This document shows positions 1 through 11,100 of a DNA stretch of 64,000 bases, in pieces. This stretch comes from Enoplolaimus lenunculus (taxonomy: Eukaryota > Nematoda > Enoplea > Enoplida > Thoracostomopsidae), in NCBI GenBank assembly GCA_030248215.1, contig JASANG010001576.1:1-64000 (forward strand), read 5' to 3'. The translations under genes were made by a program, and so were the position numbers. The first letter of the stretch is position 1. Each line of letters begins with the position of its first letter. Below the pieces are notes generated by a model. That model was not told the origin of the DNA, ran no database searches, and saw nothing but the letters and a program-made list of their open reading frames with translations.

Positions 1-690
1 AAGGGGCTGAACTATTGGCCTTGAAAATCGAATTATTCAAAATTCCAAATTTGTGCATGGAATGATCAGACGATCTCATCAGAAGCTCAAACAAGACAAC
101 GTCCCAAAATGCAAACAGTTTTGAGCAAACGCCGGCTAAGGGTGTGATAACCGCTCACTCAAACACACAACTTGCAAATCATATGAACTGTATACCAATT
201 ATAAGGACACTAGCTATGTCTTCCACCAGCAAACAGCGGGCGTGCATTCTCACTGTTTTTCACATATATCCAGTAGTTTTGAGGTGAACAGAACAGCTCT
301 AGATTGCTTGATTTTGAAAACTTACAATGTTCTTGCGTGTTAATCAAAAGGTATCGTTTGAAAAAATAAAAACTCTATTGTATTTGAAAACTAGATTTTG
401 CTGGCGTCTGATCTCAGATATTGAAAACCGCCGCTGACGCAATAACCTGGTTCGAAAAATTAAATAAAAGCTTAGAAACTGTCTTTTACATGCTCTCTAA
501 CGCCATATTGTGTAACTCATCTATTGTTGTGGATTGCCGGAACCATTAATGTGTTTGAGTTCAATATTTCGTGTTTTTCGCATCGTTAAAATATTTAGCT
601 AATGAAAGCTCAACGCCTCGACTGGTTGTGAACAGGGCTTGCAGAAGTAAAATTCAATTGTGTAACTAAATGACGTATTCTTAATTTTTT
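1..690. other. Unannotated left edge, upstream of LINE
   Basis: AT-rich sequence with no open frame that looks coding and no repeat shared with the rest of the window that I could recognise. It may include 5' untranslated sequence of the LINE that follows, but no element boundary or target duplication is visible. Confidence 0.4.
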
Positions 691-720
691 ATCGGGCTAA
701 TTTAACCAAATTATTTTTCA

Positions 721-1511
721 GTTTGGGCAATCTGTTTTACGGCAAATTGTGACTTCTGTAAAACGGCTGTTAAAGAGATTGGCGTCTTGTGTGCATTGTG
801 TGCTGTTTGGTTGCACTTCAAGTGCTTAGGAATCACGGCATCAAAGATTTTAGAAAATAACAATGTGTTTGTCTTTTGCAATGGCTGCAAAAAATCGTTC
901 AATTATATGGAAACTGGCATTGACAATCAATCAGTTATTACCGAAACACTTAAACAGCATATTAGCAACACTGAAAAACAAATAAATGAGTTAACTGCAA
1001 CCGTTAACAATATTGTGCAAAAAATAACACCATTGACGCAAACTGACCCCGTTGCTCAAGAACAGCAACAGCAGACATTCGCTGAAATTGCGGCTAAGCA
1101 TGCAGTTGCTGAAGCTAAGGATGTAATTGCTGACAATGTCAAAACTATGCAAGACGAACAGATTCGTAAGCGAAGCGCTGTTGCCATCGGCTTTCCTGAA
1201 TCGACAGATGACCTTGCACAAGTTCACAAACTGTGTCAATTTCTCGATCCGTGTGCACAGGTGGTAGAAGTCTTCCGTATGGGCAAGAAGTCGGAAAACA
1301 AGCCACTTTTGCTCAAGATCCATTTCGCGTCTTCGCATGCTCAGCGATCTGTACTACTGGAGGCCCGAAAGCTGCAGAGTTCCGAATGGTCCGGTGTTTT
1401 TTTCGTCGATCTATGTCGCCTGAAGAAGTAAAGTTATCAACTGCTCTTCGTAAACGCTGCTGTGAACTTAATATCGCTGGTGCCAGCATTGGAGTGAAAT
1501 ACATTGTTTGA
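721..1511 (+). pseudogene. LINE ORF1 remnant with PHD-like zinc finger
   Basis: Reading from 721 gives a Cys-rich head: CDFC near 748, then CALC, HFKC and CNGC spaced like a PHD/RING-type finger, as in ORF1 proteins of CR1-like LINEs. A helical, Gln-rich middle follows (about 920-1140), then a nucleic-acid-binding-like C-terminal part. There is no in-frame ATG upstream of the finger. The frame breaks in a T-run at about 1395-1401, and the neighbouring frame continues the protein (RRSMSPEEVKL) to a stop at 1509-1511. The protein is presumed to have bound element RNA; this copy is broken. Confidence 0.75.
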
Positions 1512-1651
1512 GACAACATTGTTATGAAGTTTAAATGTACTGTATTAGAAGATGGCACTCTTGGTAGAGGAGATCGTGATCGCCAGTTTGTGTTTGATGT
1601 TGATAATTTCTTGGGAAACCACTGACTGGGGCAACAACCAGAGTAAATAGC

Positions 1652-2635
1652 ATGAAATGCAAACTTTCGAATGCCAGAAGTATCTGTAATAAGTTACTGG
1701 AGTTGGTCCACTTGCAAGATACCAAAGAGTACTCTTTGATTGCAATAACAGAGACTTGGCTTGACTCGTCTTTCTCAGATTCAATGACGGTTTCCCCTGA
1801 TTATTGTATTTATAGACAAGATCGGTTAGATAAACGTGTAGGTGGTGTTGCGATTTGTTTGAGAAATGATTTGAAACGTTTTTTATTACCGTCTCAGGAC
1901 TGTGCTGAAATCGAGTTAGTTGCAGTGGACATTCTGGGATCCGTTCCACATCGCATTATTTGTGCTTATTGTCCAACTGGTTGTTCTCTCCAGTCAATGG
2001 AATATTTTATTTGCCTTCTTCGTTCTGTTTGTGATGTAACATATCCTGTCACTCTTTTAGGGGATTTTAACTTCCCTTCAATCAATTGGCTGAATGGTGT
2101 GTGCTTAACCAATCCCACTGGTAGGGTATCTGTTGAATTTGCAACCAGCTTTGAGCTGTCGCAATTGGTCACAAATTTTACAAGGGATGAGGCTATACTT
2201 GATTTAGTACTCACCAACTCCATTAATAGTGTACGTAACGTAGTTGTTTCACCCCCTTTCTCGACTAGTGATCACAAAACGATTGATTTTCAAATTACTA
2301 GTGAGATTAGGTTGAACAAACCTAGTTGTTGCCTCGATTTCCGTAATATGGATCCGTCTATTTCTACTTTTTTGTTGTGTATTGATTGGTACAACCTGTT
2401 TAGTTATTGTTTGAATATTAGTGATATGTGGTCTCTTTCTGTTGATAAAATTTCGACTGCTATACAACTTTGTGTTCCATTGCGTAAGATACGTACAACA
2501 AAAAAGAATTATCCTAGACATATAGTCAACGCAATTAATCTTAAAAGCAAGTTGTGGAAAAAACGCAATGGGCTTCTGGGCACGGAATCTTTTAAAATAC
2601 AGTCATTGATTGTGAAAAAATTATTATCGCAATAG
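1652..2635 (+). pseudogene. LINE ORF2, endonuclease domain segment
   Basis: Encodes an exonuclease-endonuclease-phosphatase (APE-like) domain. Visible are the ITETWLD motif (residues about 31-37), GGVAICLRND, the LLGDFNFP motif and the C-terminal STSDHKTIDFQI with the catalytic Asp-His pair. This nuclease nicks target DNA in target-primed reverse transcription. The frame stops at 2633-2635 and the same reading continues behind the stop for about 30 codons before shifting, so ORF2 is interrupted between nuclease and polymerase. It should be read as one broken protein with the next segment. Confidence 0.88.
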
Positions 2636-2730
2636 CATTCGCATCAGCAAAATCGTATTTTACTGTCAGGAAACACGAATATGATATACAAATTCGTTCG
2701 TAAACATTGTCGCATCAGTAATGTTGCAAT

Positions 2731-3831
2731 TTGAAGGATGAAAGCACAGACATCGCTAGCATTTCAGATGATCATTATAGCAATGTTTTCGTTCCTGATA
2801 ATGGTATTTCCCCGCCTTGTGGCTATCGTGTGCGTGATGAGAGGCTTTGCCAGATTAAACTTACCCTTGCTGATGTGGAGGTAACTTTATCAGAGCTTGA
2901 TGGAAAGTTGTCACATACTCCTGGTGGTATTCCTAATTTGTTTTTGAAACGACTTCACAAGGAATTAGCATATCCTTTATATCTCATTTTTCAGTACTCG
3001 TTGTACTACAGTCAAATTCCATCAGGTTGGAAAATTTTTCACAGTATTCCCATTTTCAAAAAGGGTGATCTAACGCTGCCTAAAAACTATCGGCCGATCT
3101 CACTCACCAGTGTCGTTTGTCGTGTGCTTGAAAAAATTGTACATAAACAGATGGGTGAATTTCTGAGTAAGTACAAGTTAATAAGCTCTGCCCAGCATGG
3201 GTTTATTGCTCGGAAGTCAACTTGCACACAATTACTTCAGGTGATGAATGCCTGGTGTCATGTGCTTGATATTGGAAGTGCGATTAGTGCTATCTACATC
3301 GATTTTGCTAAAGCATTTGATAGTGTTAGTCATAAAAAATTGCTTATTAAAATTGCAAGCTACAGAATTGATGGTGATCTTTTGCGTTGGTTGGAAAATT
3401 ATTTATCCGATCGTATACAAATGTGTAAAATTGAAGATAGCTTTTCACGCCCCCATAATGTCGTTTCTGGAGTACCTCAAGGCTCAGTCTTAGGTCCACT
3501 ACTTTTTGTTATGTATATAAACGATACTTGTGATGTGCAATATTCACGTATAGTGTTATTTGTGGATGATGTAAAGATATATCATATAATCTCTTGCCAA
3601 GCGGACATTGATGCGTTTCAGTGGGACCTCAAGGCGGTCTGCGAATGGGCAGACATCTGGCAACTTCCCCTCGCACCTGATAAATGTCAATTGCTCCGTG
3701 TTGGTAATAACGCATTGGATTCGGAAGTTTTCTTGAATGATAATCGCTTGACGGTCGCGAGTGAGGTCATAGATTTTGGTGTACTCATCAGTGGTAATTT
3801 GAAGTCGGCACCACATATACACATGATTTGA
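2731..3831 (+). pseudogene. LINE ORF2, reverse transcriptase segment
   Basis: RVT_1-type reverse transcriptase. Visible motifs in order are FKKGDLTLPKNYRPISLTSV, QHGFIARKSTCTQLL, IYIDFAKAFDSVSHKKLL, SGVPQGSVLGPLLFVMYIND and FVDDVKIY. The catalytic triad is the Asp of YIDF and the two Asp of FVDD (more often FADD in this group). The frame ends at 3829-3831, and related sequence continues in other frames to 4411 (EYCSPVWSPH near 3940; LELRRLVADLVMCYKIVHG from 4080). The fragment is clearly decayed but still easy to recognise, suggesting a moderately young insertion. Confidence 0.92.
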
Positions 3832-4750
3832 AAGAAAGCATACCGTGTCATTAATATACTATTTCGTTGTTTTCCTCTATGTAACATAGATATTTTAGTG
3901 GCAATTATAAAACTCATGTTGTTCCAATTGTAGAATACTGCTCGCCGGTATGGTCTCCGCATCTAGTTGGTGATATTGATAGGCTTGAATCGGTTCAGCG
4001 ATTTTTCACCAGGCGATTGTACTTTAGATTTGGCCTTGTTAATACTGGTATGTTCAGCGTCTTCGTCGTCTCGGTTTGCAATCGTTGGAGCTTAGGCGCT
4101 TAGTAGCTGACCTTGTAATGTGCTACAAGATTGTTCATGGTGAAGTAGACCTTTCTTTTGATGACTTTTTCCGCTATGCGCCTGACAGTCGCACTCCCGG
4201 CCATACGTTAAAGCTATTTGTGCAGAATTATAGTAGAAGCAACACAAGAAAATTTAGCTTTGCGAATCGCATTGTGCCTGTATGGAACGCTCTTCCGGAT
4301 CGAATAAATGTCATGCCTGTTGTAACAGCTTGTAAAACCCACTTGTTCCGTGACCGTTTGCGTAGTATTGATTTGGGCGTTTGGTTAAAGTTTTCTCGCA
4401 ACTTATCATGATGTAGCCACCTAGCAGAATTATCATTTGTTTAAATTTGGAAACAGGGTATTTGTTTGACGACTGTTGTCCATAAATACCCTGAAATGGA
4501 CCTCTTCATAGCAGTTGACTTTCTGGTGTATATTACTTCCACTTTATATTGCAAATACATGGTTTTTTCGCGTTTGCTCATATAAATAGTTGTTTCATTT
4601 GTATAGTCATATTTTTAATTATCTGTATTTATGATTTCTGAGTATCTGCTTTTGTTAATAAAATGGAAGTTGGAAATGGCATCGCAGCATGAAGCTTTAC
4701 TGAGATATCTATTTCCAACTTCACTTCAGTTCACTTCACTTCACTAGATG

Positions 4751-4836
4751 TTGTGACCGGATGATGCAATACCTAACTAGTTTAAAAAGTTTTTTAGAAA
4801 TATAGATATGTACTGAAATGTTAATTTACTTTACAT
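4751..4836 (+). promoter_or_regulatory. Putative 5' UTR / leader of the MYCBP2-like gene
   Basis: Only about 85 bp separate the LINE 3' tail from the start codon. A T-run followed by AG at about 4786-4793 (aaaagttttttag) resembles a splice acceptor and could end a 5' UTR intron or be a trans-splice site. No TATA box or initiator can be named with confidence. If transcription starts further upstream, the promoter must lie in or beyond the LINE. Confidence 0.3.
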
Positions 4837-5160
4837 ATGGATAACGAGGTTTCGGAAGATTTTAATCAGTCGCAGAAGTATGCCTCATGTACCTCTGAAT
4901 TCGTTCGCACGTACACCAAGTTAGTTGCGCGCTATTTCAAACGATGTAATAGCTTACCTGATTTCTACATCGGCTGCCCTCCAACAGCACTGGAAAATGA
5001 ACATAACCGTGTTAATAATGATGTGCATGATAGCAATACCATTTCAGCACAAATGCGGTTAAACGATATGTATAGCATTCTCCATCCTTCGCCGTTCGGA
5101 GTTTTTTCTCGTGCGCGGATGTTTGTAATTAACCATCACTTGAAAAATGATACATTCCAA
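4837..5160 (+). CDS. MYCBP2: MYCBP2-like exon 1 (residues 1-108)
   Basis: Opens with MDNEVSEDFNQSQ. The segment EFVRTYTKLVARYFKR resembles the ADRYRRIY region of the human N terminus, and SPFGVFSRARMFVINH resembles its SAFNIYCNVRHCVLEW. The donor is caa|gtaagt at 5160/5161, phase 0. Reading past the donor runs to a stop at 5215-5217 with no family similarity, which supports the splice. Confidence 0.85.
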
Positions 5161-8100
5161 GTAAGTTTGTGTTGTTGTACACGTATATGCACCGTACGCA
5201 CATACAAATTTTACTAGAGTAGGCCAAAATCGCGGTAAAACAACTAAAAGTATGTTTTTCTAAACCACAGTCGTCATCACGAACTGTGCAAACAATCATT
5301 TTCGCTTTGATCATATGCTAACAGGGTGCAGCCGGAATTCCGGTTCCGGTATTTTTTCACCTTCCGGTTCCGGTAAATTTCTACCGGATTTAAAAATTCC
5401 GGTGTTATAATTTGGCCGTTTTCTTAATTTTGCTAATTTTTAAGAATCTCTTTTGAAAGCCACTTGTACTCCGAATATAAGCCATTGATGGTGGATTTCA
5501 CTTCAGTCGACGACGAAAATCTAAAATACAACAAATAAAATAAATACCTATGTTCGACTAAGGTTATTTCACAAATAATAGAGCAAAACATAAGATTAAA
5601 ATGAAATTTTTGATGAAATTCATTTTTCACTTTCCGGTTCCGGTAAAATTTTCAAATTCCGGTTCCGGTTCCGGTAAATTGCAATTCCGGTTGCACCCTG
5701 TATGCTAACATTGTAAAAGATAACCAAGATTTTGTAGAAATATTGAAAATAAGTTGAAGAAATAAATATTTTGTAACAAAATGAAAAATGCCGAATTCTT
5801 AGATAGAATGCAATGCTTTAACTGTTCACAGTATTGTCAATGCTTGAAAATCAATTTAGCTTCGGCGATACTGGCTTCTCCACAGCGGGGGGCCTCAGCA
5901 CTTTTCGAAATTTTCATTTTCCCCGCGGCAAAAATTTTTCCGCCCCAGGAAAGGCCCCTAATATACGAAATATATATTAATCACAGTTTCAATTATAGAT
6001 TATCTATATTTTATATAATTGTGCTTCTTTCAACTTCTGGTTAAGTTGCCAGTATATACGTAATATTAGTTAAAATTATTGTTATTAGCGTTTGCGAGAA
6101 ATTTTTGTCATGTTGAGCGATGAGTAATCTTACGTTGAGTTGGAAACACGGTCTAGAATGAAAAAATGGTCCAAAAAGTCGGTTTGCGAAATTTTAAGCC
6201 TGCCCCCCAGGACCCCCCAGATCATCTGAGGCCCCCCAGGAAAACTGCCCCCCCCAGCAAAATCAGGTGCCCCCCAGGAAACTCCTGGGCCCCCCAGGAA
6301 ACGCCCCCCAGCGGAAATTTTCAAGCTGTGGAGAAGCCAGCGATATGGCAGTAAAACAGTTGTCTCGAAGCCGACTCAAATTTTGCTGCATGCTAAGACT
6401 TTCAATCATTGAAAATCACAAAACGGTAGCGTAAAACAGGTAGTATCTGACTTTAAATGCGGTTAAATATCAAAACCAATCCAAACCAACAGATGAAACT
6501 GCTGCAATTGTTCAACTCGCGGTTTCTATATTTGGTTTTCAGACAAAATGTAGCATGTTTGTTTTGGGTTTGTGTTTGAAAAATTAATGAAATGAACCGT
6601 CCTCATAAAATTATAATCTTTTATATTTCCTAGGGGTTAAGTCTTCGCAATTATAATGATGATTTTTAAAATAGGAATATGCATCGGCAAAGTTTTAGTA
6701 TCGGCACGTCCCTATGTGGTATCGTAAGACCGTCCCGGCTGCTTATTACTATTTGTCTCAAAAAATTTTGTGATATTTAAAAAATTTTAAAAGTCTGTTC
6801 AAGTTTCCGTTTTGAAAAACTTCGGGTCAGGGTCTTGGATTTGCCAAATTCCGCGACCGGGTTTGGGTTAGAAAATTCCTGGTCCGTATTCTAGTTTTGC
6901 AATTAAAAGTCAATAAGATCCGGGTCCTGGTTTTGGATTTTAAAAATTCCAAGTCCAAGTATTTGTTTCGAAATATCGCAATACTAGCAATTGCCAATAA
7001 GAATAATTGGTATATGAATTATTCGTAACAACAAGTGTTTTATGATTTTTATTTAGATGCAAATTGATGGTATTTTTATTAACATCTCAAAAGCACTGGA
7101 TTATTTGGATCGAAACAAATGGCAGTTCTCCATGGTAAAATCTACTGGAAGTGCAACTTTCCAAAGTGCGCCGGTTGGCAACAGTTCGAAGCTACTGCAC
7201 GCTGGTTTTTTGTGCTTATATGAACTGCTTGCGGAATTATCAGTGAAGGATCCTCAATTATGTGTGCGAGCTTTGCTATCATTGAGTCAAATGCTCGAAG
7301 GACTTCGTCCAGCGCAATTGAAAAATACCGATAGCCCTGAACTCATTACAGTATTGTTTGAATTGTTGAAGTCGCTGTCCAGTTCCAGTTATCAAGAGGT
7401 TTGTGGCTAAATTTTTTCTGATTTAAAGCATTAGAATGTAAAGAGTTTACGATGTTCTATGTACTGGTTCAGAGTGTACTGTTTATTATGGATGTTAGTC
7501 TCGGTCTCAGTCTGTTATGGCAAGTCGAGGTATTTGGCAAGTTTCGGCCTCGGTTTTTTGAGGAACCGATGTCAGAAGTGGAGGATTCAGCAAATTATAG
7601 CTGTATTGTAGAAGTAAGTGATGTTTGATGACCAAAATTTCGCTGTGAATCTATGAATTTTCAAGTTACGGCATAAATGTGAGCAGATATTCTGAAAAAC
7701 ACCGGGTCTTGGTAGTCAGGTCTCTTTCTCGGTCGCACTATCGATGTCGGTTTTTAACCGAGACCGCCCGTCCCTGCTGTATCCTGGCAGTGCATCCAAG
7801 TGCAACTCACCTTTTTAAATTTACGTTGATCTGTTGGATGGAAGCGGAGTTAATTGCAAAAAATCATCGGAGCGGAATATGTGTTTTTATTTCCAATATA
7901 TATGCCTTCACTATAGAAAAATTTAGGTTTATTTGAGATCGCTCTGATGTCTGCCCTATTAGTACTTTGTCACCTATTATCATGCGGCTCAAAACAATGC
8001 GTGCGTAACTTTTTTCGAATAGTTTCGCGGAGCTGCACTAAATACAGCTATTTTGCATTCTTGCTAAATCTTTTGCACCACTTTACACCAAGGTTCAATC

Positions 8101-11100
8101 GGATACCAAAAGCGTAAATTTTTGTCTGTTGCTAATAAACTATGCAATTCAATTTTTTTTAAGATTTTCAGAATATATATTCGGCAGCTTATAATGTCGG
8201 AGCCGGTTTCGATTTTTTGCAGGAACCGGATATCCGATTGAACCTCACTTTACACAGTGTGGTACATCTTGCTACATAATTATTAAATAGCAAGCTAAAC
8301 CATATTAAGCGTCTTCGAGTTGAAAAACGCATTGAAAAACGTAACCGAATATTTGAAATAACCATGAATTAATATTTAGGTCGCTTCACTTGCTGCATTT
8401 TGCATGGTCAGTTTGTCCGTTGCATATGGCATGCCAAGCTTTTTCTATCAATCAGCAGCCGTGTTGTGCTGTACGACACGCCCTTTTCCTTCGTTTCATG
8501 GCTGTACGGATACTACGTCACCAATTCAGTCTCAATGTGCACAAAACGGCAAAGAGCCTGCGGATAGTAGTCAACCGAGGCGTAGTTTTAGTCGAAATAT
8601 GTATAGTGGTGTTCGTGATGATACAACAACTGCTGGACATCACACCATTTTTGCTAACAGTCACACATCGGCGATACGCGTATCTACATACGTAGGTAAC
8701 CCCAGTTTAAGTTCAAATTCAGTTGGTATTCCGGACAACTTTTCCGCGTTGTATAGACGTGTTTGTTATGGCAATTCTTGTGCTACTAGCAAAGCTAAAG
8801 ATGGTGCAACTGGCGAAGCAGCCGCTGGCGAAAATGATGATTCTGCTACTGTGAGTTGTGTATTCGTAATAAAAAACTTACCTTTCTAAACTAAAATAGG
8901 TTTATATTATATATCTGGGATCGACCGGATATTTAGTGAATTTTGTACCGGAGCCGGATGTTAATCGGACTTAGGATTTAAATATGTACACTTTGGAAGT
9001 ATTTGAGTCGTGCAAAAATATGTATTTATAGATTTAACATTAATTTTTGGTTTGGCATGTCAGTGTCCATTCACGAATTGCTCGGAATAGCAGTCGCTTC
9101 AAAATATCTAATATTTTGGCGTGCAAAAACAGTTTTAGGATATTTGAAACGACAACCTTAAATATCCGGTAGGTTTATAATTCAGTTCCTGTTCTTGTTC
9201 CGCCAAGATTTAGTTCCTGTTGAAACCCTGATATATAAATATATATATTGTATGTATATATATTAGGGGGCAACCGGAATTCCGTTTCCGGTAGAGAAAT
9301 CTGGTATTTTTCACTATTCGGTTTCGATAAAAAATCCGGCATTTTTTCACCGGAATCCTCCGTTATTTTCGGAATTGAAAATTTTCTCATACGAGAATTT
9401 TAGAAAAATTGGCATGTCATTCTAACTTATTTTTCTAAAATTATCTGAGCGTGTATTGCCAAAATTTTTAATATGTGTCACTCTTTATAATTGATTATAC
9501 GTTTCCAGCTACTGCATTTGTTTCCGAATTTTGGCATCCTAAATTATGTGTTTGCACCGATAAAAGTGATAAAATAAAAATTGATTTTTCCGCAACAAGA
9601 ATTTTTGTGTTCCGGCTCCGGTTCCGATACTTTTTAACTTTCCGGTTCCGGTATTTTATATCCCGGTTGCACCCTAATATATACCAGTCGTAGTGGGACT
9701 ACATTTATTGAGCGAAGCTCGAACACACGTAAGCAATTAAGGTAGTATGCAAATTAGTTACTAGCTAACTATTCATTTATCGATTTTGTAGGTTTGTAAG
9801 CAATTTTTTCAGATTACTCGCACCCAAAAACCCTTCAGCCACCCTAATAATTATTGAAATAGTTTAACAAGTCCTAATTTTGTCTTGTCAGTTGAGCAAA
9901 TATGCAAATTAGCGATTAGCTAACTATTCGATCATCGGTTTTAAAGGTTTGTAGACAATTTATTCAGATTCCTCGCACTCAAAAAACTCATTACTGCTGA
10001 AATTAGATTGCTTGTAACCCTAATAATTAGTGAAACATTCTAAACGCCTAATTTAGGGTTATCAACTATGCATATATGTAAATTATCTATTAGGTAACTA
10101 CTCAATTATCGGTTTTAGACGTTTACCCTAATAATTATTGAAATAATTTAAACAGTCCTAATTTTGTCTTGTCATTAAGCTTATGTGCAAATTTGCTATT
10201 AGCTACCTATTCAATTATTGGTTTTGGAGGTTTGTTAAAAATTTATTCAAATTCATCGCACCTAAAAACCCTTTAGTGCTGAAATTATATTGCTTTTAAC
10301 CTTAATAATTAGTGAAATATTGTAAAAAGTCCTAGTTTAGGCTTATAAACTATGCTAATATGCAAATTATCTATTAGCTAACTGCTCAATTATACGTTTT
10401 GGAGATTTGTAAACAGTCTACGCAGATTCATCGCGCCAAAAAACCCTTTAATGCTAAAATTAGATTGCTTCTAACTGTAATAATTAGTGAAATATTGTGG
10501 AAAGTTCTAATTTAGGCTTAATTAATTATGCAAATTAGCATGTAGCTAATAAACGGCTTAAAATTTTCAAACCCCAAGGCGAGGTTAACACTCCAGGATA
10601 ATTGGCTTTCAAACAAAAAAAGTTTATCAAAATCGGTTCAGCCGTTCATGAGATTCTTTTCGGACGGACAGACGGACGGACAGATATCCATCTTTCGATC
10701 CCCAAGTACAAAACATAAAAGGCTTCGCTCAATTAGAGCTGTCCCGGGGCCGGGGCTAAGATTATTGCTTGGTGTAATAAAAACGCATGTCATAAAAACG
10801 CTCGGAAACTTCGAAGCGAGTTCCGATTCCGATTGCACAATCAATCGGAATCGGAATTTCTACATTTTAATTTTAGCCCTACTTGTGATAATATGTTGTA
10901 TAAAATTTCTGCATCACTTATCTATTAAATTGTTTTCGATGAGTTAATTTATGAATAATTGATTATCCGTATAGTCACAAAATTTGTAGTTCCGATTTCG
11001 GTATAAATTTGCTGTTCCGATCCCGATTACGGTATAATACAGTTCCGCGTTGCACCCTGACAATACATATCAGGGTGCAACCGGAATTCTGGTTCCGGCA

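Larger units (their letters stand above)
690..4750 (+). mobile_element. CR1/Jockey-like non-LTR retrotransposon (LINE), inactive
   Basis: A plus-strand LINE of about 4 kb with the order ORF1 zinc-finger protein, APE-type endonuclease, reverse transcriptase, C-terminal tail. The tail motif around 4076-4380 (LELRR, MCYKIVHG, FDDFF, NRIVPVWNALP) is typical of CR1/Jockey-superfamily elements. Coding is split over at least five frame segments (787-1431, 1405-1511, 1652-2635, 2731-3831, 4076-4411), so the copy cannot encode a working protein. The 3' end has an AATAAA-like signal near 4656 and then a short TTCAC-rich tandem tail at about 4715-4746, as expected for CR1-like 3' ends. No target-site duplication was identified. 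It ends about 90 bp before the start codon of the MYCBP2-like gene and lies in the same orientation. Confidence 0.9.
5161..7056 (+). other. Intron 1 of MYCBP2-like gene
   Basis: A 1,896-bp intron. It holds a complete hAT-like MITE (5322-5700), a G/C-run segment at 5886-5965, a C-run block at 6198-6315, and loosely repeated GGTCC/GGGTC-rich sequence at 6825-6970. The remainder is AT-rich and unassigned. The acceptor is tttttatttag ending at 7056. Confidence 0.8.

Noticed and set aside
6130-6354. Gly/Pro-rich open frames on both strands in intron 1
   Set aside because: Produced by the C-run low-complexity block; no start context or splice sites.
8390-8695. Alternative open frame overlapping exon 3
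   Set aside because: The other frame begins exactly at a good acceptor, keeps phase with both neighbours and matches the family; this one is a shadow.
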